Notes: generated by a model from the letters alone, not told the origin. Positions 1 through 5,716 are shown, counted from the first letter of the stretch. The stretch: DNA of 6,953 bases from Gammaproteobacteria bacterium (GCA_003229995.1 QIGJ01000062.1:1-6953); one strand, 5' to 3'. Numbers and translations: made by a program.

Positions 1-305
1 GTCAGCGTACGATAGGTATCTTCCGAGAAATCTTCATGACCCGGCGTATCCAGCAGATTGATGATTTTGTCCCGATAAGGGAACTGCATAATGGAAGTCG
101 TCACCGAGATGCCACGCTCCTGCTCCAACGCCATCCAGTCAGAGGTGGCATGACGCGCAGCTTTGCGGCCCTTGACGGTACCAGCCAACTGAATGGCGCT
201 ACCGAATAACAGCAGTTTTTCCGTGAGTGTGGTCTTACCCGCATCGGGGTGGGAAATAATCGCAAAGGCCCGACGTCGCTGAACTTCTTGCAGGAACTCG
301 GACAT
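1..305 (-). CDS. prfC: Peptide chain release factor 3 (RF3), N-terminal part, cut by window edge
   Basis: The reverse complement from the ATG at 305 reads [20 protein letters not shown] and stays open for 101 codons to the window edge, so this is the 5' part of a gene of roughly 530 codons. The GTPase G domain is visible: the P-loop SHPDAGKTT (residues 18-26), the switch I region with RGISVTTS (64-71) and the G3 motif DTPGHED (86-92). The SDWM and SIMQFPY stretches match RF3 rather than EF-G or LepA, which share the G motifs. RF3 is a cytosolic GTPase that recycles RF1/RF2 from the ribosome after peptide release. Its start lies 81 bp downstream of tRNA-Lys on the same strand, so read-through from the tRNA promoter is possible. 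The Shine-Dalgarno sequence is weak (only a GAG about 11 nt upstream). Family assignment is near certain; the rest of the protein is not seen. Confidence 0.95.
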   Translation of the reverse strand, partial: MSEFLQEVQRRRAFAIISHPDAGKTTLTEKLLLFGSAIQLAGTVKGRKAARHATSDWMALEQERGISVTTSIMQFPYRDKIINLLDTPGHEDFSEDTYRTL

Positions 306-345
306 GTTCTAAACTCGGTATCGGAAGAATAAACGGTTACGTGAA

Positions 346-369
346 GTCACTGCGCCACACCCCAGTGAC
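346..369 (-). promoter_or_regulatory. Perfect 7-bp hairpin in the tRNA-Lys/prfC spacer
   Basis: GTCACTG (346-352) and CAGTGAC (363-369) form a perfect inverted repeat with a 10-nt loop in the 81-nt gap between tRNA-Lys and prfC. In the minus-strand transcript it would fold before the prfC start. No T-run follows it on either strand, so it is not a standard intrinsic terminator. It could be a processing site 3' of the tRNA or a leader structure for prfC. A run of six T (minus strand, 381-386) directly follows the tRNA CCA end. Confidence 0.4.
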
Positions 370-386
370 AAACGGTGGCTAAAAAA

Positions 387-462
387 TGGTGGGCCGTCCG
401 CGACTCGAACGCGGGACCATCGGATTAAAAGTCCGGTGCTCTACCAACTGAGCTAACGGCCC
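387..462 (-). tRNA. tRNA-Lys, anticodon UUU
   Basis: A 76-nt cloverleaf reads on the minus strand. The acceptor arms GGGCCGT and ACGGCCC pair fully, and the D arm GCTC/GAGC carries loop AGTTGGTA. The anticodon loop is CTTTTAA with anticodon TTT (427-429), and the T arm CCGCG/CGCGG has loop TTCGAGT. Discriminator A and the CCA tail are encoded (387-390). It decodes AAA and AAG as lysine. Four of the five anticodon-stem pairs are Watson-Crick; the basal 27-43 pair reads C.A (positions 436 and 420), where G.U is seen in E. coli. It has its own promoter just upstream and lies before prfC. Confidence 0.98.
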
Positions 463-478
463 AAAAAAAGGAATGCAA

Positions 479-506
479 ATCATACAGAAATGACGGGGAA
501 TAACAA
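479..506 (-). promoter_or_regulatory. Sigma-70-type promoter for tRNA-Lys
   Basis: On the minus strand TTGTTA (501-506) is followed after 16 bp by TATGAT (479-484), 4/6 and 5/6 matches to the -35 and -10 consensus. The -10 box ends 16 bp before the tRNA 5' end at 462, so transcription would start near 472 with a leader of about 10 nt, as expected for a tRNA gene. This is a motif call only. Confidence 0.6.
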
Positions 507-532
507 GATAAAGCGTTGCGTTGTTCGACAAA

Positions 533-708
533 TAAAGGCTAGTGCCGCATCCTTTAAGTTCGCCCCCTACGTTTGTGACCCTCTGTCCTCGATAAGCCTA
601 CTTGAAAGTGGAGTGAATTTAGAGGGTACGACACTAGGTTGCTCTGTTTTCAGCGTATGCAGCAAAGTTTCTGGCCCCCACGGTCCTCCGTGAAAATCCA
701 CCAACCTA
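533..708. other. Intergenic block of nested inverted repeats, possible unrecognised structured RNA
   Basis: No credible gene is seen here. Pairs seen directly: CTAGTGCCG (539-547) with CGACACTAG (629-637), one mismatch in nine; inside it ACCCTCT (578-584) with AGAGGGT (621-627), perfect; inside that a bulged hairpin at 597-611 with a 4-nt loop. A second domain is closed by TAGGTTG (635-641) with CAACCTA (702-708) and holds the perfect hairpin CACGG-TCCT-CCGTG (679-692). TAAAGG (533-538) can also pair with CCTTTA (551-556), which would put CTAGTG in a loop able to pair 90 nt away, a pseudoknot or switch geometry. The transcribed strand is unclear. Each strand has a short open frame (490-693 plus; 45 codons from a GTG on minus), but neither is convincing. 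I do not recognise a known RNA family; a decayed mobile element is an alternative. Confidence 0.45.
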
Positions 709-741
709 CAACAATCAGGAATTTGAGTTTAAATATGAATT

Positions 742-771
742 AAGCGCTAAATCACTCCGTTAGCGCTTTTT
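742..771 (+). terminator. Terminator-like hairpin downstream of the yeeE-like gene
   Basis: AAGCGCTAA (742-750) pairs perfectly with TTAGCGCTT (760-768) around a 9-nt loop. The T-run (767-771, five T) follows on the plus strand, so the hairpin has the canonical form for plus-strand transcripts, for example one crossing the repeat block at 533-708. On the minus strand the hairpin is followed by AATTCATATTT, a poorer U-tract. It could still end transcripts of the yeeE-like gene, whose stop is 126 bp upstream on that strand. Confidence 0.5.
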
Positions 772-786
772 ACTGAAAACACGGTC

Positions 787-841
787 ATTCCGGCATGCTT
801 GCAGCCGGAATCCAGGTGTTTAAGCCTCTGGACAAGCACCT
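787..841. repeat. REP/dRS3-like palindromic element
   Basis: ATTCCGGC (787-794) and GCCGGAAT (804-811) form a perfect 8-bp inverted repeat with a 9-nt centre that can add a TGC/GCA pair. It has the GTCATTCC...GGAATCCAG layout of dispersed palindromes known in several proteobacteria (compare dRS3 of Neisseria, ATTCC-N-GGAAT). A second weaker repeat follows, AGGTG (814-818) with CACCT (837-841), enclosing CCAG/CTGG. Whether it is dispersed in this genome cannot be judged from one copy. Confidence 0.55.
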
Positions 842-896
842 CGCAGCAGATCAGAAGGCTGTATTGCAGTGGCGCTGACAAATGACGTGTTCTATA

Positions 897-2159
897 TTAT
901 ACAGCGTCAAGCTTGCGCAACCGGTTAGGCAACAACTTCATATCGGCCAAACCAGCCACTAACGCCTTCACAAAAGAGGCTTCTTCTTCGTACACCAGTC
1001 TGTAATATTGCACCTTCATGGTGATAGCACTACCAAATACGATGGCAACCAATGCCAAAAATGAACCCGTTGCCAGCGTGGAAATACCGGTAATACCCTG
1101 ACCAATGGTACAACCCAGAGCCAACACACCACCAAAGCCCATAAGCACAGCCCCAATAATATGCATGGCAAAATCCTTAAACGAAATAAACCATTCAAAA
1201 CGCAGGCTTTTGCTCAATAGCGACCACAGGAATGAACCAACAATCACTCCTATCAGTGCCATAATCCCCATGGTCAGCATGGAGCGATTCAAACCGCTAC
1301 CGATATAACCAAGAGTCTGTCCCATAGGATTAATAAAGGTAAATGATTGCGGGCTCAGTGGGCGTCCCATGGCCGGTTTGCCTTCCTCGGAATCGGCCAA
1401 CATATCCCATTCGTTATAATAATCACCAAGGCTGTACAACTCCTCGTCCACGTTGATTGCCACATTGCTGCTCACGTACCAGCCACCCAGCACAACGAGC
1501 CCAACAATGACACCACCCAGAATATTGTCACGGCTATTACGGAAGTCTGCAGATTTAAACACAAAAACCAGTATTGCCAACACCAATACAATGCCAATCA
1601 GCAAACGGGTCATCAATGCATTATCGGGATTGAGCAACGTGCCAAAATCCTGTGCCTCACCAACATCGATGGCCAATGGGCGAATCCAGTCATAAAAAAG
1701 CAGACCAAACAGGGTTTTATCGGAATCTGGAAAAGGATTAATCATGAAATAGGCAATCACCGCGATCACCATTAACACCACAACCGACTTAAAATTGCCC
1801 CCTCCAATGCGAATCAACGTCTTGTTACCACAACCGCTGGCCAAAGTCATACCAATACCAAACAAAACGCCGCCCAGCAGATTTTCGGCCCAGATAAGTT
1901 GTGAACTGCGATAAGGTGGAAAAGCGGCATCGGCATTAATCAAGCCCATCGTTTCAAGAATCACCACACCCAGCATGGCAACCGCAATGGCTAACAACCA
2001 AGCACGAATCCGCCCCAGGTCACCTATATTGACCCAATCAGAGACAGCCCCCATGGTGCAAAAATTGGTTTTATTCGCCACAACCCCCAACAGCAAAGCA
2101 AGAGCAAAGGTGGCCCACAAAAAAACCGTTTCCGCTTCAATAAAGCCTTCGAATATCAT
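897..2159 (-). CDS. YeeE/YedE-family membrane transporter, probable thiosulfate/sulfur-compound uptake
   Basis: A 420-aa, very hydrophobic inner-membrane protein with many transmembrane segments and two related halves, as in the YeeE/YedE (TsuA-like, Sulf_transp) family, whose characterised members take up thiosulfate using conserved cysteines along the path. The cysteines are all present: C34 in TNFCTMGAVSDW, C110 in ASGCGNKTL and C350 in ALGCTIGQG, each in a short Gly-rich re-entrant-type motif. A polar insert at about 203-290 (loop plus helix) makes it longer than the roughly 350 aa of E. coli YeeE. The ATG at 2159 is chosen because AGAGGG lies 6 nt upstream; a TTG start at 2255 would add 32 polar residues without a ribosome site. 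It stands alone between the rplQ terminator and tRNA-Lys; no TusA-like partner is visible here. Substrate is inferred from family. Confidence 0.88.
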   Translation of the reverse strand: MIFEGFIEAETVFLWATFALALLLGVVANKTNFCTMGAVSDWVNIGDLGRIRAWLLAIAVAMLGVVILETMGLINADAAFPPYRSSQLIWAENLLGGVLFGIGMTLASGCGNKTLIRIGGGNFKSVVVLMVIAVIAYFMINPFPDSDKTLFGLLFYDWIRPLAIDVGEAQDFGTLLNPDNALMTRLLIGIVLVLAILVFVFKSADFRNSRDNILGGVIVGLVVLGGWYVSSNVAINVDEELYSLGDYYNEWDMLADSEEGKPAMGRPLSPQSFTFINPMGQTLGYIGSGLNRSMLTMGIMALIGVIVGSFLWSLLSKSLRFEWFISFKDFAMHIIGAVLMGFGGVLALGCTIGQGITGISTLATGSFLALVAIVFGSAITMKVQYYRLVYEEEASFVKALVAGLADMKLLPNRLRKLDAV

Positions 2160-2165
2160 GCGTCG

Positions 2166-2171
2166 CCCTCT
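2166..2171 (-). promoter_or_regulatory. Ribosome binding site fixing the yeeE-like start
   Basis: AGAGGG on the minus strand lies 6 nt before the ATG at 2159. It supports this start over the in-frame TTG at 2255, which has no purine-rich site at the right distance. The membrane-protein reading also begins cleanly here, with the first hydrophobic helix starting near residue 11. Confidence 0.75.
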
Positions 2172-2302
2172 TGTCCCGTTGTATGTTTGATACTCCGGCC
2201 CACACCGCACTGGAACGCTTGTCCGGGGAAGGTAATCCTCTGATATTTCAACCAAAAACAGGCTGGGATGATCGTATTTTCAGTAACAAAGTGTTGAACG
2301 AC

Positions 2303-2345
2303 TTAGCGCTTAATTCACATTAGACGTGCATCAGCCAAGTCTAAT
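2303..2345. promoter_or_regulatory. Inverted repeat upstream of the yeeE-like gene, possible operator
   Basis: ATTAGAC (2319-2325) and GTCTAAT (2339-2345) are perfect 7-bp arms with centres 20 bp apart, about two helical turns. That geometry suits a dimeric or tetrameric regulator. TATAGT, a possible -10 box, lies just upstream of the repeat on the minus strand, but no convincing -35 pairs with it. Directly beside the repeat is TTAGCGCTTAATTCA (2303-2317), the inverse of the sequence at 736-750. The rest of the 359-bp gap 2160-2518 holds the rplQ terminator and AT-rich DNA with no gene that I can see. Confidence 0.4.
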
Positions 2346-2462
2346 ACTATAACGAGGAATCTGGTGGGTTTTTTTAATCAAAATTTTCTATCGGGACATT
2401 ACAGACACAACCAAACCTCGTACAAACATCCTGCGGATAAACAACCGACAAATTTCAGACAC

Positions 2463-2493
2463 AAAAAAACCGGGCGCATAACCCGGTTTTTTT
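2463..2493 (-). terminator. Intrinsic terminator of the alpha operon
   Basis: A perfect 12-bp stem, seven A plus CCGGG (2463-2474) pairing with CCCGG plus seven T (2482-2493), encloses a 7-nt loop. It begins 25 nt past the rplQ stop. The flanking A- and T-runs make it symmetrical, so it can stop transcription from either side, but the only genes reading into it are those of the alpha operon. Confidence 0.92.
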
Positions 2494-2518
2494 AAGATGC
2501 TGTTACGACAGAACAAAC

Positions 2519-2938
2519 TTATTCTTTCGTCTCCGCCACTGTCGCGACTTCAGTACCTTCCGTTTCATCAACAGCCAACTCAGGACGATCCACCAGTTCA
2601 ACAATCGCCATGGGGGCATTATCACCTGAACGAAAGCCGCACTTGAGGATACGCAGGTAACCACCCGGACGTGATTGATAACGCGGGCCCAACTCAACAA
2701 ACAATTTACTCACCATGTCGCGATTACGAATACGATTAAATACGATACGGCGATTGGCAACCGAGTCCGACTTTGCACGGGTAATCAGCGGCTCAACCAC
2801 ACGACGCAGTTCCTTAGCCTTGGGCACAGTGGTCTTGATCACTTCATGTTCAAACAGTGATGAGGCCATATTGCGAAACATCGCCTTACGATGGCTGCTG
2901 TTTCGATTCAGTTGACGACCCGATTGACGATGACGCAT
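2519..2938 (-). CDS. rplQ: Large subunit ribosomal protein bL17
   Basis: A 139-aa basic protein starting [20 protein letters not shown], the bL17 signature N-terminus, followed by the conserved [18 protein letters not shown] and the [19 protein letters not shown] segment that form its compact rRNA-binding core. bL17 sits near the peptide exit tunnel of the 50S subunit. E. coli L17 has 127 residues; the extra length is a divergent acidic tail (from about 118, [20 protein letters not shown]), typical of lineage-specific ends. The start has a good ribosome site (AAGGAA, 2945-2950, 6 nt upstream). It is the last gene of the alpha operon, 114 nt after rpoA, and is followed by a strong terminator. 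Confidence 0.98.
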   Translation of the reverse strand: MRHRQSGRQLNRNSSHRKAMFRNMASSLFEHEVIKTTVPKAKELRRVVEPLITRAKSDSVANRRIVFNRIRNRDMVSKLFVELGPRYQSRPGGYLRILKCGFRSGDNAPMAIVELVDRPELAVDETEGTEVATVAETKE

Positions 2939-2987
2939 GGAATGTTCCTTTAAACGCTATTTCTTGGTACAAAATTTAACAAACTGT

Positions 2988-3023
2988 AGTTCTGGTAAAA
3001 GTTCTGGTAAAAGTTCTGGCAAA
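2988..3023 (-). repeat. Three tandem 12-bp units in the rpoA-rplQ spacer
   Basis: On the plus strand the unit AGTTCTGGTAAA occurs at 2988-2999 and 3000-3011, then as AGTTCTGGCAAA at 3012-3023. The array lies in the 114-nt transcribed gap between rpoA and rplQ. The 12-bp period keeps reading frame, so the transcript contains a 29-codon open frame (2957-3046) with three LPEL repeats, but this lacks a ribosome site and is probably not translated. Confidence 0.9.
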
Positions 3024-3052
3024 AATGCTGAAAAAACCCGGCACATGCGTGC

Positions 3053-4048
3053 TTATGTAAGCTCGCGTTGTTCTTTCAGACTCGCAGGTGGCCAATTTTC
3101 CAAACGCAGTCCCAGAGAAAGACCCTTGGTTGCCAATACGCTCTTGATTTCGGTGAGCGATTTCTTACCCAGATTCGGTGTTTTCAGCAACTCAACTTCG
3201 GTGCATTGAATCAAATCACCGATGTAATAAATCTGCTCGGCCTTCAGACAGTTCGCCGAACGCACAGTAAGTTCAAGATCATCAACCGGGCGCAGCAGCA
3301 CTGGGTCCACTTCAGGCTCATCCGACTTGGCGGTATCTTCCTCACGACTTTGCAAATCAACAAAGGTCGATAGTTGATCCTGAAGAATGGTTGCCGCAGA
3401 GCGCACAACTTCTTCCGGATCAAGAGAGCCATCGGTTTCCAGTTCAATAATCAATTTGTCGAGATCAGTACGCTGCTCAACACGAGCACGTTCCACGGTA
3501 TAGGCAACACGCTCAATCGGGCTGAAGGAGGCATCCAGTTGCAAACGACCAATGGCACGGCTCTCACTATCTGTATCACGCGTCGTTGACGCTTCATAGC
3601 CGCGACCTGTGCTGACTTTCAAGGTCATCTTCAACGAACCGTTCTTGGTCAGGTGCGCAATGACATGATCCGGATTCACCAATTCAATATCATGATCCAG
3701 GGTAATATCGGCAGCCGTTACCGAGCCTTCTCCGGACTTTTCCAGTTTCAACACAACTTCGTTGCGTGTATGCATACGAAACGACAACCCTTTGAGGTTA
3801 AGCAGGATATCAATCACATCTTCCTGCACACCTTCAATCGTGCTGTATTCATGCAACACACCTTCAATTTCAACTTCGACAACCGCGCAACCGGAAATTG
3901 ATGACAATAAAATACGCCGCAAAGCATTACCCAGCGTGTGACCAAAACCGCGCTCCAAAGGTTCCAACGTCACCTTGGCATGACGGTCGGTATAAACCTG
4001 AACATTAACAATACTTGGTTTCAAAAATTCAGACACTAAACCCTGCAT
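3053..4048 (-). CDS. rpoA: DNA-directed RNA polymerase subunit alpha
   Basis: A 331-aa protein (329 in E. coli). The alpha-NTD (about 1-235) nucleates RNA polymerase assembly through dimerisation and beta/beta' contact; its [17 protein letters not shown] motif (34-50), with R44/R45, is the dimer and beta-contact region. An acidic linker (about 236-249) joins it to the alpha-CTD (about 250-331), which binds UP elements and activators. R263 in [11 protein letters not shown] matches E. coli R265, the key DNA-contact residue, and the [11 protein letters not shown] helix-hairpin-helix is intact. The ATG at 4048, [11 protein letters not shown], aligns with the E. coli start and has AGAGGA upstream. 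A GTG at 4075 would add nine residues and is rejected. It lies between rpsD (101-nt gap) and rplQ. Confidence 0.99.
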   Translation of the reverse strand: MQGLVSEFLKPSIVNVQVYTDRHAKVTLEPLERGFGHTLGNALRRILLSSISGCAVVEVEIEGVLHEYSTIEGVQEDVIDILLNLKGLSFRMHTRNEVVLKLEKSGEGSVTAADITLDHDIELVNPDHVIAHLTKNGSLKMTLKVSTGRGYEASTTRDTDSESRAIGRLQLDASFSPIERVAYTVERARVEQRTDLDKLIIELETDGSLDPEEVVRSAATILQDQLSTFVDLQSREEDTAKSDEPEVDPVLLRPVDDLELTVRSANCLKAEQIYYIGDLIQCTEVELLKTPNLGKKSLTEIKSVLATKGLSLGLRLENWPPASLKEQRELT

Positions 4049-4054
4049 GGATTT

Positions 4055-4060
4055 TCCTCT
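4055..4060 (-). promoter_or_regulatory. Ribosome binding site fixing the rpoA start
   Basis: AGAGGA on the minus strand sits 6 nt before the ATG at 4048. The alternative GTG at 4075 would place this site inside the gene and has no equivalent upstream of it. Confidence 0.8.
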
Positions 4061-4149
4061 ATGGCCGTCTGGCACATTGTTTTACAAGCCGCTTTACACA
4101 CAACATCACTTGTCACCGTTCAGTTGTGCTCCCTGGCTCGTACTGGCAA

Positions 4150-4776
4150 TTATTTGGAATACAATTCAACAATCAAATGCTCATTAATGTCAGATGACAA
4201 TTCAGCACGTTCCGGACGCGCTTTAAACACACCCGTGAACTTTTTAGCATCAACTTCAATCCATTCCGCGAACCCACGTTGGCCTGCCATATCCAGCGCA
4301 GACTGGATGCGCAATTGCTTCTGGCTACCCTCGCGTACCGCAACTTCATCCGCAGGATTAACCTGATAAGAAGGGATAGTCACCGTCACACCGTTCACAC
4401 TGATTGCTTTGTGGCGCACCAACTGACGCGCTTCGCTACGTGATGCCGCAAAACCCATGCGGTATACCACATTGTCCAGACGTGATTCTAATGCCTGTAA
4501 CAGATTTTCGCCGGTCGCGCCTTTGCTGCTATCAGCAGACTTATAGTAGAGACGGAACTGGTTTTCCAGAATGCCGTAAGTACGACGCATCTTCTGCTTT
4601 TCACGCAACTGCGTTGCATAATCAGAAGTCCGGGTACGACGTTGGCCGTGCTGCCCCGGCGGAAAAGCCCGATTTTCCATCGCGCATTTACTGCCGTAGC
4701 ATTTCTCGCCTTTTAGAAAGAGTTTCTCCCCTTCACGACGACATTGACGACATTTTGGACCTACATATCTAGCCAT
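4150..4776 (-). CDS. rpsD: Small subunit ribosomal protein uS4, four-cysteine (zinc) form
   Basis: A 208-aa protein starting [20 protein letters not shown]. uS4 binds 16S rRNA early in 30S assembly and, in E. coli, represses alpha-operon translation. The N-terminal part carries C9, C12, C26 and C31 in a CxxC...C(x4)C arrangement, the zinc-ribbon form known from Bacillus-type S4; E. coli S4 lacks this set of ligands. The GQHG motif (41-44), the [18 protein letters not shown] segment (51-68) and the S4 RNA-binding domain (about 97-157, with [12 protein letters not shown] and [13 protein letters not shown]) follow, then the usual [15 protein letters not shown] end. GGAG lies 10 nt before the ATG. 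The gene follows rpsK after a 59-nt spacer and precedes rpoA. Confidence 0.99.
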   Translation of the reverse strand: MARYVGPKCRQCRREGEKLFLKGEKCYGSKCAMENRAFPPGQHGQRRTRTSDYATQLREKQKMRRTYGILENQFRLYYKSADSSKGATGENLLQALESRLDNVVYRMGFAASRSEARQLVRHKAISVNGVTVTIPSYQVNPADEVAVREGSQKQLRIQSALDMAGQRGFAEWIEVDAKKFTGVFKARPERAELSSDINEHLIVELYSK

Positions 4777-4784
4777 TCTTCACT

Positions 4785-4840
4785 TGCTCCAAAAGATGCT
4801 CCAAACTTAAATACACAAACTTTAAATGCGCGAACTTAAA
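4785..4840 (-). repeat. Degenerate ~15-nt tandem repeat in the rpsK-rpsD spacer
   Basis: On the minus strand, units of the form TTTAAGTTyGnGCA occur at 4827-4840, 4812-4826 and 4797-4811, followed by a shorter related unit at 4785-4796. The copies share TTTAA(A)GTT and end in GCA or GTA. The first unit overlaps the rpsK stop codon. The last two units each carry GGAGCA, the final one serving as the rpsD ribosome site. Confidence 0.5.
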
Positions 4841-5219
4841 CGCGACGACGTTTCGGTGGGCGACAGCCATTGTGCGGAATCGGCGTTACATCGGTGATAC
4901 TGGTGATGGTAAAACCGTTTGCGTTGAGCGCACGAATCGCAGATTCACGACCCGGGCCTGGACCCTTTACACACACATCAAGATTTTTCATGCCCATTTC
5001 CTTGACCACAGCAGCAACACGCTCAGCCGCAACCTGTGCCGCAAACGGTGTGCTTTTACGCGAACCACGGAAACCGGAGCCACCTGCCGTCGCCCAGGCC
5101 AAAGCATTGCCCTGACGGTCAGTGACGGTAACAATGGTATTGTTGAAGGTCGCATGCACATGTGCGATACCATCGACCACGTTCTTTTTAACTTTTTTGC
5201 GAGTGCGGGGACTTGCCAT
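4836..5219 (-). CDS. rpsK: Small subunit ribosomal protein uS11
   Basis: A 127-aa protein (129 in E. coli) of the 30S platform, where it contacts 16S rRNA near the mRNA exit. Near-invariant blocks are visible: [19 protein letters not shown], the [20 protein letters not shown] segment, [16 protein letters not shown] and the C-terminal [18 protein letters not shown]. The Asn-Gly in PHNGC (N117) is the place where an isoaspartate forms in E. coli S11. The start [17 protein letters not shown] is slightly shorter than in E. coli. The Shine-Dalgarno is weak, with an AGG about 8-10 nt upstream, just past the palindrome at 5231-5244. The gene lies 140 nt after rpsM, an unusually long gap, and 59 nt before rpsD. 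Confidence 0.99.
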   Translation of the reverse strand: MASPRTRKKVKKNVVDGIAHVHATFNNTIVTVTDRQGNALAWATAGGSGFRGSRKSTPFAAQVAAERVAAVVKEMGMKNLDVCVKGPGPGRESAIRALNANGFTITSITDVTPIPHNGCRPPKRRRV

Positions 5220-5230
5220 TCGGATAACCT

Positions 5231-5244
5231 GTATTAATTAATAC
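5231..5244. repeat. 14-bp perfect palindrome before rpsK
   Basis: GTATTAATTAATAC is a perfect palindrome ending 12 bp before the rpsK start codon. As RNA it would give only a weak five-pair AT-rich stem with a 4-nt loop, so an effect on translation is doubtful. As DNA it resembles a dimeric protein site, but its position inside the operon makes a classical operator unlikely. Confidence 0.6.
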
Positions 5245-5294
5245 TGTATGAGTGAAAAAGTGATTATTGCGCGGCGGATATGCGCCTTGGCTGT

Positions 5295-5354
5295 ACCATC
5301 AATAATTGCACTATCAATAATTGCACCATCAATAATTGTACTGTCAGCAATGGT
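5295..5354 (-). repeat. 15-bp tandem repeat in the rpsM-rpsK spacer
   Basis: On the plus strand ACCATCAATAATTGC (5295-5309), ACTATCAATAATTGC (5310-5324) and ACCATCAATAATTGT (5325-5339) are near-identical, and a fourth unit (5340-5354) matches at 10 of 15 positions. The array fills nearly half of the 140-nt gap and ends six bases from the rpsM stop. The minus-strand transcript would read ATTATTGATGGT repeatedly. No credible coding frame with a ribosome site uses it. Confidence 0.9.
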
Positions 5355-5359
5355 AATAT

Positions 5360-5716
5360 CTAGTTACGCACCATGCGACGGGGGCCTTTACGTGTACGAG
5401 CATTCGTTCGCGTACGCTGGCCGCGCAATGGCAGGCCGCGACGGTGACGAATTCCACGATAGCAACCCAGATCCATCAGACGTTTGATGTTCATGGAAAC
5501 TTCACGCCGAAGATCACCCTCAACATCAAACTTGCCCACTTCAGCACGTAACAAATCGAGCTCCTGCTCAGTCAAATCCTTGATTTTGGCATCTTCTTTC
5601 ACACCGGAAGCCACACAAATCTGCTTTGCGCGTGTCAGCCCAATACCAAAAATCGCCCTTAGCCCAATCACCGTGTGTTTGTGCGCTGGAATATTAATAC
5701 CCGCAATACGAGCCAT
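5360..5716 (-). CDS. rpsM: Small subunit ribosomal protein uS13
   Basis: A 118-aa basic protein, the same length as E. coli S13. It starts [20 protein letters not shown] and has the helix-two-turn-helix part ([17 protein letters not shown]), the central [31 protein letters not shown] block and the lysine/arginine-rich tail [16 protein letters not shown] that reaches the decoding region. S13 sits in the 30S head and forms bridges to the 50S subunit and contacts P-site tRNA. TGGAGA (5725-5730) lies 8 nt before the ATG. It is the first gene of the alpha operon, 89 nt after rpmJ; in E. coli the S4-repressed pseudoknot overlaps this start. Confidence 0.99.
   Translation of the reverse strand: MARIAGINIPAHKHTVIGLRAIFGIGLTRAKQICVASGVKEDAKIKDLTEQELDLLRAEVGKFDVEGDLRREVSMNIKRLMDLGCYRGIRHRRGLPLRGQRTRTNARTRKGPRRMVRN

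Noticed and set aside
490..693. 67-codon plus-strand open frame in the gap upstream of tRNA-Lys
   Set aside because: It has no ribosome site, begins inside the tRNA-Lys promoter region, lies antisense to all other genes and overlaps the inverted-repeat block; the protein resembles nothing I recognise.
565..702. 45-codon minus-strand frame from a GTG (begins VDFHGGPWGPET)
   Set aside because: It uses a rare start with only a poor ribosome site and covers the same inverted repeats. It may be an accidental frame or a decayed fragment, and I cannot name a family.
1347..1775. 142-codon plus-strand open frame inside the yeeE-like gene
   Set aside because: It is antisense to a well-supported membrane protein and has His/Gln-rich composition typical of a shadow frame.
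2160..2255. 32-residue N-terminal extension of the yeeE-like gene from a TTG
   Set aside because: There is no ribosome site for the TTG, the added residues are polar and not family-like, and AGAGGG is well placed for the ATG at 2159.
3025..3055. T-rich stretch after the rpoA stop as a possible attenuator
   Set aside because: Six T follow CGGG, but the only stem (GCAC/GTGC) has four pairs and is separated from the T-run, too weak for an intrinsic terminator.
4049..4075. Nine-residue extension of rpoA from a GTG
   Set aside because: E. coli RpoA begins MQGSVTEFLKP, matching the ATG at 4048, which has AGAGGA upstream.
4099..4128. CACAAC/GTTGTG inverted repeat in the rpsD-rpoA spacer
   Set aside because: Only six pairs with an 18-nt loop and no adjacent T-run; expected by chance in a spacer of this length.
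5295..5339. The 15-bp repeats as a CRISPR array
   Set aside because: The units are directly adjacent with no unique spacers, far shorter than CRISPR repeats, and no cas genes are present.
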